Origin: Ignavibacteria bacterium
GTDB taxonomy: Bacteria; Bacteroidota; Ignavibacteria; Kapaibacteriales; UBA2268
Assembly (NCBI GenBank): GCA_016844745.1
Contig: JAERMQ010000071.1
Coordinates: 1 to 35,806, forward strand
Reading direction: 5' to 3'
Length of the DNA: 35,806 nucleotides
In this document: positions 8,094-15,637 of the stretch, piece after piece
Layout of the letters: each line of letters opens with the position of its first letter
Numbering within the stretch: position 1 is the first letter of the stretch
Notes under the pieces: model-generated
What the model was told of the DNA's origin: nothing
Database searches by the model: none
What the model saw: only the letters and a program-made list of their open reading frames with translations
Position numbers and translations under genes: made by a program

Positions 8094-10415
8094 ATGCCAG
8101 TCGAGCAATCCGGCGATGAAGTTGCAGGTTCACTATTCATTAGGTTTCCTGCATTCTTTGCAATTATTTTTCTTTTCTATACATTAACTGCCGGCGCATT
8201 CAATAATACAACCCCACGGCTTCTGCCATCCTTTGTTGATACGAGTCAATTTGAAATCGGAGCTATAAGTTTCAAAGGGAATTCTTTTTTTTCATCGGGT
8301 GAATTATTAAATACTATTTCTTCAAAAGAGAGCAGCAGGGGGTTGGTACCTGAGTTATTTTTCAATTTTTATTTATCCTCTTATAAAAAAAAATCACTGA
8401 ACAAAAACTTTTCGCAAAATGTGCTCGAACTTATGAAAAGAAATCGCGGCGATTTGCATTTCTTTAATTATAACCAGGTGCAGCAGGATTCTATTTCCAT
8501 ATGGTCGCTCTATTACAGTCGTAGCTTCCATGATGTAAAAATTTCATTCTCCTTCCGGTATGACCCTATTGAGAAATTAAACCGGCTTTCTTTTTTAATC
8601 GATGAGAGCAAGCCTTATACGATAAATCGATTGTGTTATACCGGATTAGATTCCCTCCCCGATGAAGTTGAAAAGCGGATTAAAGCGATTCAGCTTTACA
8701 AGCCAGGCTCCAATTTTGATGAAAACCTGATATTATATGAAGCGAGTAAAATACAGGAAATTTTAATTAATAACGGATATTACAATTCCGAATATGACCA
8801 TCCGCCTGAAGTAATTATTGATTCAACCACTCATACTGATAGTATTACAGTTACATTCCATCCCGGCAGAAGATATAAAATCGGGCATATAACATTTATC
8901 GACTCGACTCGTAAGCAACAGGTAATTTCGAGTAATACCAAAAAACAAATGCTTGAATTTAAAGTTGGGGATTGGTATAGTAAAGAAAAATTTACGACAT
9001 CGGTCAATAATTTTCAAATTCTCGGACTTTTCGATGTTACTAAAATCGATACCGGCTCAAGCTTTGCCATGCATACCGATTCTTCCCTGTCCGTTGTAGT
9101 ATTCAACCAGTATCGAAAGCAGGAAGATGCCAATATGGGTGTATTCGTTAATCGCACACCTATCGAAAATACCGTTAATCTTGGCTTGGATGCAGAGTAT
9201 GTTCACAAGAATGCTATGGGGAAGGCACAGGTATTCAATCCTTATGGGCGGGTTTCAATCCAGAATGTAAACCAGTTCATAGAAAATTTAAAAAATGCAG
9301 ATTACGAAATTCTTGGTGGTATTCAATTCGGTCAACCACTGATATGGGTACTGGAAAGCAGCCGTGTTGGCGTTTTTGCTAATTTAATATATTCATACAG
9401 GACACAAGATAAAATCCTGCTTTCAACTACTTCCTTTCCCATTCGATTTCCAATCAAGCTGCCGCAATGGACAGTATTCAATAACATTTCAATAGACTTT
9501 ACTTTTGAGCGGCAATCACCGACTAACTTCGGAACTGCCCTTAAAAACGAGCTAATCAACGCACCTACGATTGAAGATAGCAATAAAATCCGCACTTCGC
9601 TTCGCTTGTACGGCAACCTCGACGCATTTCTTTCCAGTTCGACGAATCCCTGGCTGACTGCAAATTTATTCGGAATAAGTATATCCGGCGACCATCGTGA
9701 TAATATCTCTTCACCGAACAAAGGCTATTTCGTCACTCTAAATATCGATGGCTGGAATGTATTTATGGCAACCCCAAAAATAGCCGGCAATGCTAAATTC
9801 CTGCGATTCCAGACTGCATTATATAATTACTCACCTTTTTGGGGGGATAATAATATTCTTGCTTCGAAGTTCCGGTTTGGTATTACAAAAATATTCGACG
9901 AAGAAAATTCCTATGTTCCGGTTGACCGTCAGTTTTTTGCAGGTGGTGCAAATTCTGTCAGGGGTTGGTCGTCCAGAGCATTGCGATATTCAAAGTTAAC
10001 GAGTAAAGATTTTGGCGGTCAATCGACTTATGATTTTCTCTCAAACTTCGTTGGTTCTGCATCTATACTGGAAATGAGTTTGGAATACAGGCATAAATTT
10101 TTAGCGCCGGAGGGATGGAGCAAAGGCTTAGCCGAACAGATTGCCAATATTGAATTCGCAACTTTCTTCGATTTCGGAAATTCTTTTGGATGGCTGGTCG
10201 GTAAGGAATATGAAATAAAATTAAAAGACTACTTCCTTCATCTTGCATATTCCTGGGGATTTGGATTCAGGTATAACCTCCTTCCGATTCCTATTCGTAT
10301 TGACTTTGCATGGCCCCTATATGACCCCTTGCTGCCACAGAACAGATTTATATTTCAGAATGAAAACGGCTTAGGTAAAATCAAGGTTCATATTGCATTA
10401 GGCAATTCATTTTAA
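8094..10415 (+). CDS. BamA/TamA-family outer-membrane protein (Omp85)
   Basis: 773 residues from the ATG at 8094. The frame is open further upstream to 7872, but that part lies wholly over the DUF2795 gene and has no export signal; from 8094 a hydrophobic segment (FPAFFAIIFLFYTLTAGAF) gives a signal peptide. Residues ~40-330 hold POTRA-like stretches (KGNSFFSSGELL, YTINRLCYTGLDSLP, KIGHITFID). The C-terminal half is a 16-strand type barrel (bacterial surface antigen family) with the hallmark lid/loop motif RQFFAGGANSVRGW near residue 615 and an aromatic C-terminal end (GNSF). Such proteins insert or translocate outer-membrane proteins. Whether this is the main BamA or a TamA-like paralog cannot be settled here; the absence of skp/ompH nearby favours a paralog. 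Confidence 0.88.
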   Translation: MPVEQSGDEVAGSLFIRFPAFFAIIFLFYTLTAGAFNNTTPRLLPSFVDTSQFEIGAISFKGNSFFSSGELLNTISSKESSRGLVPELFFNFYLSSYKKKSLNKNFSQNVLELMKRNRGDLHFFNYNQVQQDSISIWSLYYSRSFHDVKISFSFRYDPIEKLNRLSFLIDESKPYTINRLCYTGLDSLPDEVEKRIKAIQLYKPGSNFDENLILYEASKIQEILINNGYYNSEYDHPPEVIIDSTTHTDSITVTFHPGRRYKIGHITFIDSTRKQQVISSNTKKQMLEFKVGDWYSKEKFTTSVNNFQILGLFDVTKIDTGSSFAMHTDSSLSVVVFNQYRKQEDANMGVFVNRTPIENTVNLGLDAEYVHKNAMGKAQVFNPYGRVSIQNVNQFIENLKNADYEILGGIQFGQPLIWVLESSRVGVFANLIYSYRTQDKILLSTTSFPIRFPIKLPQWTVFNNISIDFTFERQSPTNFGTALKNELINAPTIEDSNKIRTSLRLYGNLDAFLSSSTNPWLTANLFGISISGDHRDNISSPNKGYFVTLNIDGWNVFMATPKIAGNAKFLRFQTALYNYSPFWGDNNILASKFRFGITKIFDEENSYVPVDRQFFAGGANSVRGWSSRALRYSKLTSKDFGGQSTYDFLSNFVGSASILEMSLEYRHKFLAPEGWSKGLAEQIANIEFATFFDFGNSFGWLVGKEYEIKLKDYFLHLAYSWGFGFRYNLLPIPIRIDFAWPLYDPLLPQNRFIFQNENGLGKIKVHIALGNSF

Positions 10416-10495
10416 TTCAGAAATATTTTTTTTCTTTTTTGCAGAATATTTCTTAATTTGGCAGCCGTAAGTTAAATTAAAACTGCAATGCAATT

Positions 10496-12138
10496 ATGAA
10501 TCAACTAATACTTGGCGATAACCTCGAAATAATGCGGAAGATGGATGCCGAATCCATAGATTTAATCTATCTCGACCCGCCTTTCTTCAGCAATCGCAAC
10601 TACGAAGTTATTTGGGGAGACAAAGGAGAAGTCCGCTCTTTCGAAGATAGATCCGCCTGCTTAAGCCCACCGGCTCTATTTATCTGCATTGCGATTGGCA
10701 CGCAGATGCTTATATTAGGGTTTTGATTTTAGATAAATTATTCGGGGAAAATAATTTTAGGAATCATATCATTTGGCAAAGGACAAATAATCCTAAAGGC
10801 TCACAATTTGAAAAAAAGAATTTGGGCAATGCAACGGATTCAATTTTTTGGTATTCTAAATCTGAGAAATATTATTTCAATGAACAAAATGCAAAAGAAC
10901 AATTACAAGATGGAGAATTAGCAAAAAAGTACCCTCATTTTGATGAAAAAGGAAGATATTATCAAGGTCCGGTTATTAGAGGCGCTTCTATGGGGCAACG
11001 ACCAAATTTAGTATATGAATACAAAGGCTATAAACCTGAAATTTGGGGCTGGAGAATGACGAAAGAAAAATTAATCGAACTTGATAATAATGGTGATGTA
11101 GGCTGGTCTTCTACTGGCAAACCTTATAGAAAATTAAGACCTGAAAATGATAAAGGCAACCCGATTTATAATTTTTGGGATGATATAAATAGATTATATT
11201 CCGGTAATCAAGAGACTATTGGTTATCCTACTCAAAAACCTGAAAAACTTTTAGTTAGAATAATACTTTTATGTAGTAACGAAGGCGATATAGTCTTCGA
11301 CCCATTTGTTGGGGGAGGCACTACAATAGTTGTTTCCGATAGATTAAACAGAAATTGGCTCGGTATTGACCAATCTGTGCAGGCTATAAAGGTTTCGGAA
11401 ATGAGATTGGAAAAACAACAGGGATTATTTTCCGCTCCTTTTACTGTTAAATTACATAAATATGATTATGATACACTTCGATATAAAGATGCTTTTGAAT
11501 TTGAAAAATGGATTGTAGAAATATTTGGAGGGTTGGCAAATATAAAGCAAAGGGGTGATTTTGGTATGGATGGTAAAACCCGTGAGGGAATTCCTATTCA
11601 GGTAAAGCGTTCGGATAACATAGGCAGGAATGTAATTGATAATTTTAAATCTGCTTCCGAAAGATTTGATAATAATTTATTCAGAAAGAATAAACAAGCC
11701 GGCACTCCTATAGGAATTATCATTGCATTTAGTTTCGGGAAAGGTGCAATTCAAGAGGCATCCCGTCTAAAAAATGAAGAAAATATTACAATAAAACTCA
11801 TAATGGTTGAGGAAATAGTTCCGATTGCCCGTAAACCTAAACTTAATGTCAAGCTCAATGATATGGGAGTTGATGAAAAAGGAATGCGTGAAATCGAATT
11901 CACTACCGTTGGCGAGAGCGAAGCAGGGATTGAGTTCTATTCGTGGGATTTTGAATATAACGAAGAAGAAAAGAAATTCAAGGCAGCTATAATGCTTGAC
12001 AAGGAAGGCAAGCAAACACACAAATTCAAGCCCGGCACCCACAACATAGCCGTAAAAGCCGTGGACAATGAAGGTTTGGAAGCGATTGAAGTTGTGAAGG
12101 TGAAGGTTAATGGTGAGGTAGTTGTTGATAATAAATAA
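10496..12138 (+). pseudogene. DNA methyltransferase / Mrr-like nuclease / PKD-like fusion, broken by a frame-changing deletion
   Basis: Two frames make up one gene. The first (10496 to about 10651) has LGDNLE and YLDPPFFS (motif IV of N6-adenine/N4-cytosine methyltransferases) and stops making sense after RSFEDR. The second frame is coherent from about 10654 (LLKPTGSIYLHCDWHADAYI) to 12138 and contains VFDPFVGGGTTIVVSDR (motif I, SAM binding; motif order IV then I is beta-class). After about 11480 there is a PD-(D/E)XK-like nuclease segment of Mrr type: EKWIVEIFGG, GDFGMDG, IPIQVKRSD. The end resembles a PKD/Ig-like fold (FYSWDFEYN, THKFKPGTHNIAVKAVDNEG). In relatives I recall about 20 residues (around a W-GG-HYI stretch) between SFEDR and LLKPTG, so about 60 bases appear lost, with length 1 modulo 3. 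Likely inactive unless this is an assembly error. Confidence 0.8.
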
Positions 12139-12180
12139 ATATTTTTTTATTATATTATTTAATTTTTAATAGGTGAATTT

Positions 12181-14118
12181 ATGATTAAGCTGAAAAAAGT
12201 AATTATTGAAAAATATAAAAGCATCGAATCAACACAGGAATTTTTGATTGATGAAAAAATAACTATCCTAGTAGGAATGAATGAATCAGGCAAGACAGCT
12301 ATTCTTGAAGTTTTAGCTAAGTCAAATTATTTTCAAGATGACCAAAATTTTAAATTTGATAAAACTTATGATTATCCTAGAAAAGAAAAAAAACAAATTG
12401 ATAAAAGTTTTGAAATACCAATTGCTATTAAAAGTATTTATTGCATAGATGAAAATTTATTAAATTTATTGAATGAAGATATTGGACAAGAAAGTTATAA
12501 CTTAAATGATTTCTCTTTTGAAGTAAATTATAACAATGAAATATTTTATAATAATATTAATATATATATAGATAAATTTTTAAATTACAAATTTTTACAA
12601 TTAAAGATTGATAATTTAGATATTCAACAAAAATTATTGAGTGTTCAAAATATCGATTCCTTGGAAATCTTGATAAATGAAAATGACAATGATGAAATAA
12701 AAGATAAACTTAATAATTTAAAAATTTATTATAATTCTGATCAGAAACTTGAAAATTCATTATTAGAATATATTAAGAATAAATATATTAAGCCATATCT
12801 TCCAAAATATTTATATTATGATGAATATTATAATCTACCATCTGAAGTTATAATTGAGGAATTAAATAATATTGATATTAATTATAAGGAACAAAAAACG
12901 GCGAAGGCATTATTAGAATTATCAGATATTAATGTTGATCAAATTATAAAAGATAATGATTATGAAAACTATAAAGCTGAATTAGAGGCTACCCAAAGTA
13001 TAATCACACAACAATTATTTCAATATTGGAGCACTAATCAGAATCTATCAATTGAATTTGATATTAAACCAGAAATTATTCCAGAAAAAATTAATCAACA
13101 ACGAGTAGATAGGATTACTAAACATATTTTAAAGATTAGAGTAAAGAATTCTAGAAGCGGTGTTTCACTTCCGTTAAAAAATAGAAGTAAGGGTTTTAAT
13201 TGGTTTTTTTCATTTTTGGTTTGGTTTAAAAAAATACAGGAAGATAAAAATTCTAATTATATCTTATTACTAGATGAGCCTGGATTGAATCTTCATGCTA
13301 ATGCACAAGAAGATTTATTAAGGTTCATTGAAGATTTATCAAATGATTATCAAATAATATTTACTACACATTCGCCATTTATGATAGATTCATCTCATTT
13401 AGATAGAGTAAGAACTATATTTGAATCGAAAGAAGGTTCAATTATTTCAGATTCAATTCAGGAAAAAGATCCCAGTACTTTATTTCCATTGCAAGCAGCA
13501 TTAGGATATGATATAGCACAAAATTTATTTATCTCAAAAAATAATTTACTCGTTGAGGGTGTATCAGATTTAATTTATTTGGAATTATTCTCATCTCTAT
13601 TAGAGAAGAATGGTAGGGTTGGTTTGAATCAGGGAATTAGTATTGTTCCTGTTGGTGGATTAGACAAGGTTGTTTCTTTTATTTCACTTTTGAGAGGGCA
13701 AAAATTAAATATTGTTTGTTTGCTTGATTCCTTTACTGACCCGAAAAGTCAAGCCAGATTAGATGATTTAAAAAATGGTAAAATCATCAAACAACAGAAC
13801 ATATTGTTTTTTGATGAATTTGTATCATTTAAACCTGCAAATTTAGAGGATATTTTTGATAAAGTAGAATATATTAAATTATTTAATGGGGAATTTAAAG
13901 AACATCCAGATATTAAAATTGATGAATTAGATAATAATATAAAAAGTATTATCCTTCAATTAAATAAGCACTTGAATATTGATAGATTTAATCATTATAG
14001 AATAGCTCGTTATTTAGCTAGTTTGGGTGTGGATATGAATTATTTTATTGAAGATACGCTAAATAGATTTGAAAATATATTTATAAAAGTTAATCAATTA
14101 TTCAATAAAGTAAAATAA
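12181..14118 (+). CDS. OLD-family ATPase with TOPRIM domain
   Basis: 645 residues. An ABC-type ATPase is split around a long helical insert: Walker A GMNESGKT (32-39), Walker B LLLDEPGLNL (D365, E366) and the H-loop TTHSP (H397). A TOPRIM-like domain follows, with LLVEGVSDLIYL (E459) and VCLLDSFTD (D516). This order is that of OLD nucleases, used in anti-phage defence (P2 Old, GajA of Gabija, and retron/PARIS-type relatives). The usual TOPRIM DxD is DSF here, so nuclease activity is uncertain. It starts 42 bases after the methyltransferase-nuclease gene; no UvrD-like helicase follows, so this is not a standard Gabija locus. The gene is visibly richer in A/T than the genes before 10490, which suggests transfer. 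Confidence 0.85.
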   Translation: MIKLKKVIIEKYKSIESTQEFLIDEKITILVGMNESGKTAILEVLAKSNYFQDDQNFKFDKTYDYPRKEKKQIDKSFEIPIAIKSIYCIDENLLNLLNEDIGQESYNLNDFSFEVNYNNEIFYNNINIYIDKFLNYKFLQLKIDNLDIQQKLLSVQNIDSLEILINENDNDEIKDKLNNLKIYYNSDQKLENSLLEYIKNKYIKPYLPKYLYYDEYYNLPSEVIIEELNNIDINYKEQKTAKALLELSDINVDQIIKDNDYENYKAELEATQSIITQQLFQYWSTNQNLSIEFDIKPEIIPEKINQQRVDRITKHILKIRVKNSRSGVSLPLKNRSKGFNWFFSFLVWFKKIQEDKNSNYILLLDEPGLNLHANAQEDLLRFIEDLSNDYQIIFTTHSPFMIDSSHLDRVRTIFESKEGSIISDSIQEKDPSTLFPLQAALGYDIAQNLFISKNNLLVEGVSDLIYLELFSSLLEKNGRVGLNQGISIVPVGGLDKVVSFISLLRGQKLNIVCLLDSFTDPKSQARLDDLKNGKIIKQQNILFFDEFVSFKPANLEDIFDKVEYIKLFNGEFKEHPDIKIDELDNNIKSIILQLNKHLNIDRFNHYRIARYLASLGVDMNYFIEDTLNRFENIFIKVNQLFNKVK

Positions 14119-14177
14119 TAGAATATGCAATAAAATACAAGGGATATAGTTTATAGTACAATATTTATAAAGCAAAG

Positions 14178-14345
14178 ATAAAGGAATATGAGATAGGAAT
14201 AAATGAATATAGTTAAAATATAAAGGAATATGAAACAGAGATAAAGGAATATGAAATAAAGATAAAGGAATATGAAATAGAGATAAAGGAATATGAATCA
14301 AAGATAAAGGATTATGGAGAAAAGATAAAGGAATATATGTTGCAG
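14178..14345. repeat. 21-bp tandem repeat, eight units
   Basis: Eight consecutive units of exactly 21 bp with consensus close to ATAAAGGAATATGAAATAGAG. Because 21 bp is seven codons, the plus strand reads as repeated IKEYE-type heptads, as in a coiled coil. But the second unit holds an in-frame TAA and no ATG precedes the units, so it is not an intact gene. It may be a decayed coiled-coil coding segment or a simple satellite. Together with the next two entries it accounts for the gene-free stretch after 14118. Confidence 0.9.
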
Positions 14346-14404
14346 GGAGTTAATATTTTTATATAAATAATTGTTTTAAGTTTATAATTATAAGGAGTTT
14401 ATTA

Positions 14405-14593
14405 ATGCCGGACTTCATTCCAAAATCAGACCTAATCTATCAGGATTGGTTGGGCAATTTCGCAGGCCGTAGCTAATGCAAATCTTGCCGCATTAGGATT
14501 AATCGCAGGCGATGTTACTCCCCTGCAAACCGATAAAACTAATTTCGTTCCCGTAATATCAAACAGAAATATAGCATTGATACAAAAAAAACG
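14405..14593 (+). pseudogene. Frameshifted small-protein gene remnant
   Basis: A good ribosome-binding site (AAGGAG) precedes an ATG, and translation begins MPDFIPKSDLIYQDWLGNF, then stops at 14474-14476. In another frame the sequence goes on sensibly as AISQAVANANLAALGLIAG and DVTPLQTDKTNFVP before running into REP repeats. This looks like one gene broken by a single-base shift and truncated 3' by the RAYT/REP insertion. The start resembles a family of small conserved proteins of FCB-group genomes beginning with an FIPKSD-like motif; their function is not known to me. A related piece lies at 15322-15390 on the other side of the RAYT gene. Confidence 0.65.
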
Positions 14594-14730
14594 AATAATC
14601 CCTTTAGGGATGAAATATTTATAGAAAACAAAATAAAATAAATCAACCAATAATCCCTTTAGGGATGAAATATTTATAGAAAACATAATTTAAACAACAA
14701 TCAAAACCCCATAGGGGTGAAATTCAAAAA
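14594..14730 (+). repeat. REP-like hairpin units upstream of RAYT
   Basis: Two identical 36-bp units (14594-14629 and 14649-14684) each contain TCCCTTTAGGGA followed by TGAAATATTTATAG. A third, shorter unit (14702-14730) has CCCCATAGGGGTGAAATT. The palindromic head plus conserved tail is the form of REP elements mobilised by RAYT proteins. Units are in plus orientation; those after the RAYT gene are inverted. Confidence 0.85.
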
Positions 14731-14732
14731 AT

Positions 14733-15191
14733 ATGGCAAATACATTTACACAAATCTATCTTCACGTTATTTTTTCCGTCAAACTTCGGGAACATCTTAT
14801 CGGCAATGATTGGAAAGATGAATTATATAAATACATCAACGGCATAATTCAAAATAAAAATCAAAAATTGCTCATTATCAACGGAATGCCCGACCATCTC
14901 CATCTATTAATCGGATTAAAACCCGACAAAGCTCTCTCGGATTTGGTTCGTGATATAAAAAATAATTCGACAAATTTAATAAATGAAAAGAGGTTTGTTC
15001 AGGGTAAATTCAGTTGGCAGGAAGGATTCGGTGCTTTTTCATATTCCCATTCGCAATTGGATACGGTGATTAATTATATTAAAAACCAGGAATTGCACCA
15101 TAAAAAGAAATCGTTCAGGGAAGAATATATCGAATTATTGAATAAATTTAAAATCGAATTCAACGAAAAATATTTACCCGTATTCCTATAA
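14733..15191 (+). CDS. REP-associated tyrosine transposase (RAYT, Y1/HUH IS200-like)
   Basis: 152 residues, the normal size for a Y1 transposase. The HUH metal-binding motif is DHLHLL (His55, His57). The catalytic tyrosine is probably Tyr115 in YIKNQ, with Gln119 four residues later, as in IS608 TnpA (Tyr127/Gln131). The stretch SWQEGFGAFSYS is typical of this group. Such enzymes nick and rejoin single-stranded DNA at hairpins. The gene is flanked on both sides by palindromic units in opposite orientations and lacks other transposon genes, so it fits a domesticated RAYT that spreads REP sequences rather than itself. All key residues are present; it appears intact. Confidence 0.92.
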   Translation: MANTFTQIYLHVIFSVKLREHLIGNDWKDELYKYINGIIQNKNQKLLIINGMPDHLHLLIGLKPDKALSDLVRDIKNNSTNLINEKRFVQGKFSWQEGFGAFSYSHSQLDTVINYIKNQELHHKKKSFREEYIELLNKFKIEFNEKYLPVFL

Positions 15192-15319
15192 ATATTACAT
15201 CCCTATGGGATTATGGCTGTTTTTGGTTGTATTTGTTGCTATAAATATGTCATCCCGATGGGATTATGCCTGTTTTTGGTTGTATTCGTTGTTATAAATA
15301 TGTCATCCCGATGGGATTT
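15187..15319 (-). repeat. REP-like hairpin units downstream of RAYT
   Basis: Three units in minus orientation near 15187-15217, 15238-15268 and 15291-15319. Read on the minus strand each is AATCCC-AT-CG/AG-GGGATG followed by ACATATTTATA(G/A)CAAC. The last two units are nearly exact ~53-bp direct repeats that include a linker (CTGTTTTTGGTTGTATT). They mirror the plus-oriented units before the RAYT gene, and similar units close the window at 35746-35806. Confidence 0.85.
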
Positions 15320-15321
15320 GT

Positions 15322-15390
15322 ATGGCAATTTCGCAGGCCGTTGCTAATGCAAATCATGCCGTAGTAAATGATACGCCGGTAGGACCGTAA
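15322..15390 (+). pseudogene. Short gene fragment related to 14405-14593
   Basis: A 22-residue open frame begins MAISQAVANANHAVV and ends TPVGP. The AISQAVANAN stretch matches the second frame of the broken gene at 14405-14593, and the DNA over about 38 bases is nearly identical. It is directly attached to the last REP unit. Most likely a residual piece of the same or a related gene, split or copied during REP/RAYT activity. Not expected to be functional. Confidence 0.5.
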
Positions 15391-15419
15391 AATAAATTTC
15401 TAATATTTAACGATAATAT

Positions 15420-15463
15420 TTCGCTTGCTTCACCAAAACTTTTGAATCGAGCGAATTTTTTTT
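15420..15463 (+). terminator. Rho-independent-like terminator
   Basis: A TTCGCT...AGCGAA stem, extended by CTTCA/TGAA pairing, is followed directly by eight T residues. It sits between the RAYT zone and the large secreted-protein gene at 15638 and would stop read-through on the plus strand. Confidence 0.6.
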
Positions 15464-15556
15464 ATTTATTTTTGTGACTTTTTCACTTTTCATGTGTCTA
15501 TTGATTATGTAAATGAGCAAAAAAAGAAAAAGTATTTGAAAATATGATTACTTTTT

Positions 15557-15589
15557 ACTCATCCGATGACTGAAAGTTATCGGATGAGT
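15557..15589. repeat. 33-bp nested palindrome, ACTCAT type
   Basis: Same 33-bp design as at 3584, with centre GAA and one arm mismatch (AGTTAT for AGTCAT). It lies 48 bases before the start codon at 15638. The ~100 bases upstream of it are similar to the region before the paralogous gene at 19341, where another copy has the same position. Confidence 0.9.
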
Positions 15590-15637
15590 ATGGATATTGA
15601 GGAATAATTTAATATTTATGATAACCGGAGAAATTTA

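Noticed and set aside
12181..14118. A Gabija (GajAB) system
   Set aside because: The ATPase-TOPRIM protein is of the right kind, but no UvrD/GajB helicase follows; downstream are only repeats, broken pieces and a RAYT gene.
14098..14301. A minus-strand gene with repeated HIPLSLF
   Set aside because: It is the reverse reading of the 21-bp tandem repeat, with no RBS or family resemblance.
14594..15319. A complete IS200/IS605 insertion sequence
   Set aside because: There is no tnpB, and the flanks are multiple REP-type units in mirrored orientation instead of one left and one right end, so a RAYT is a better description.
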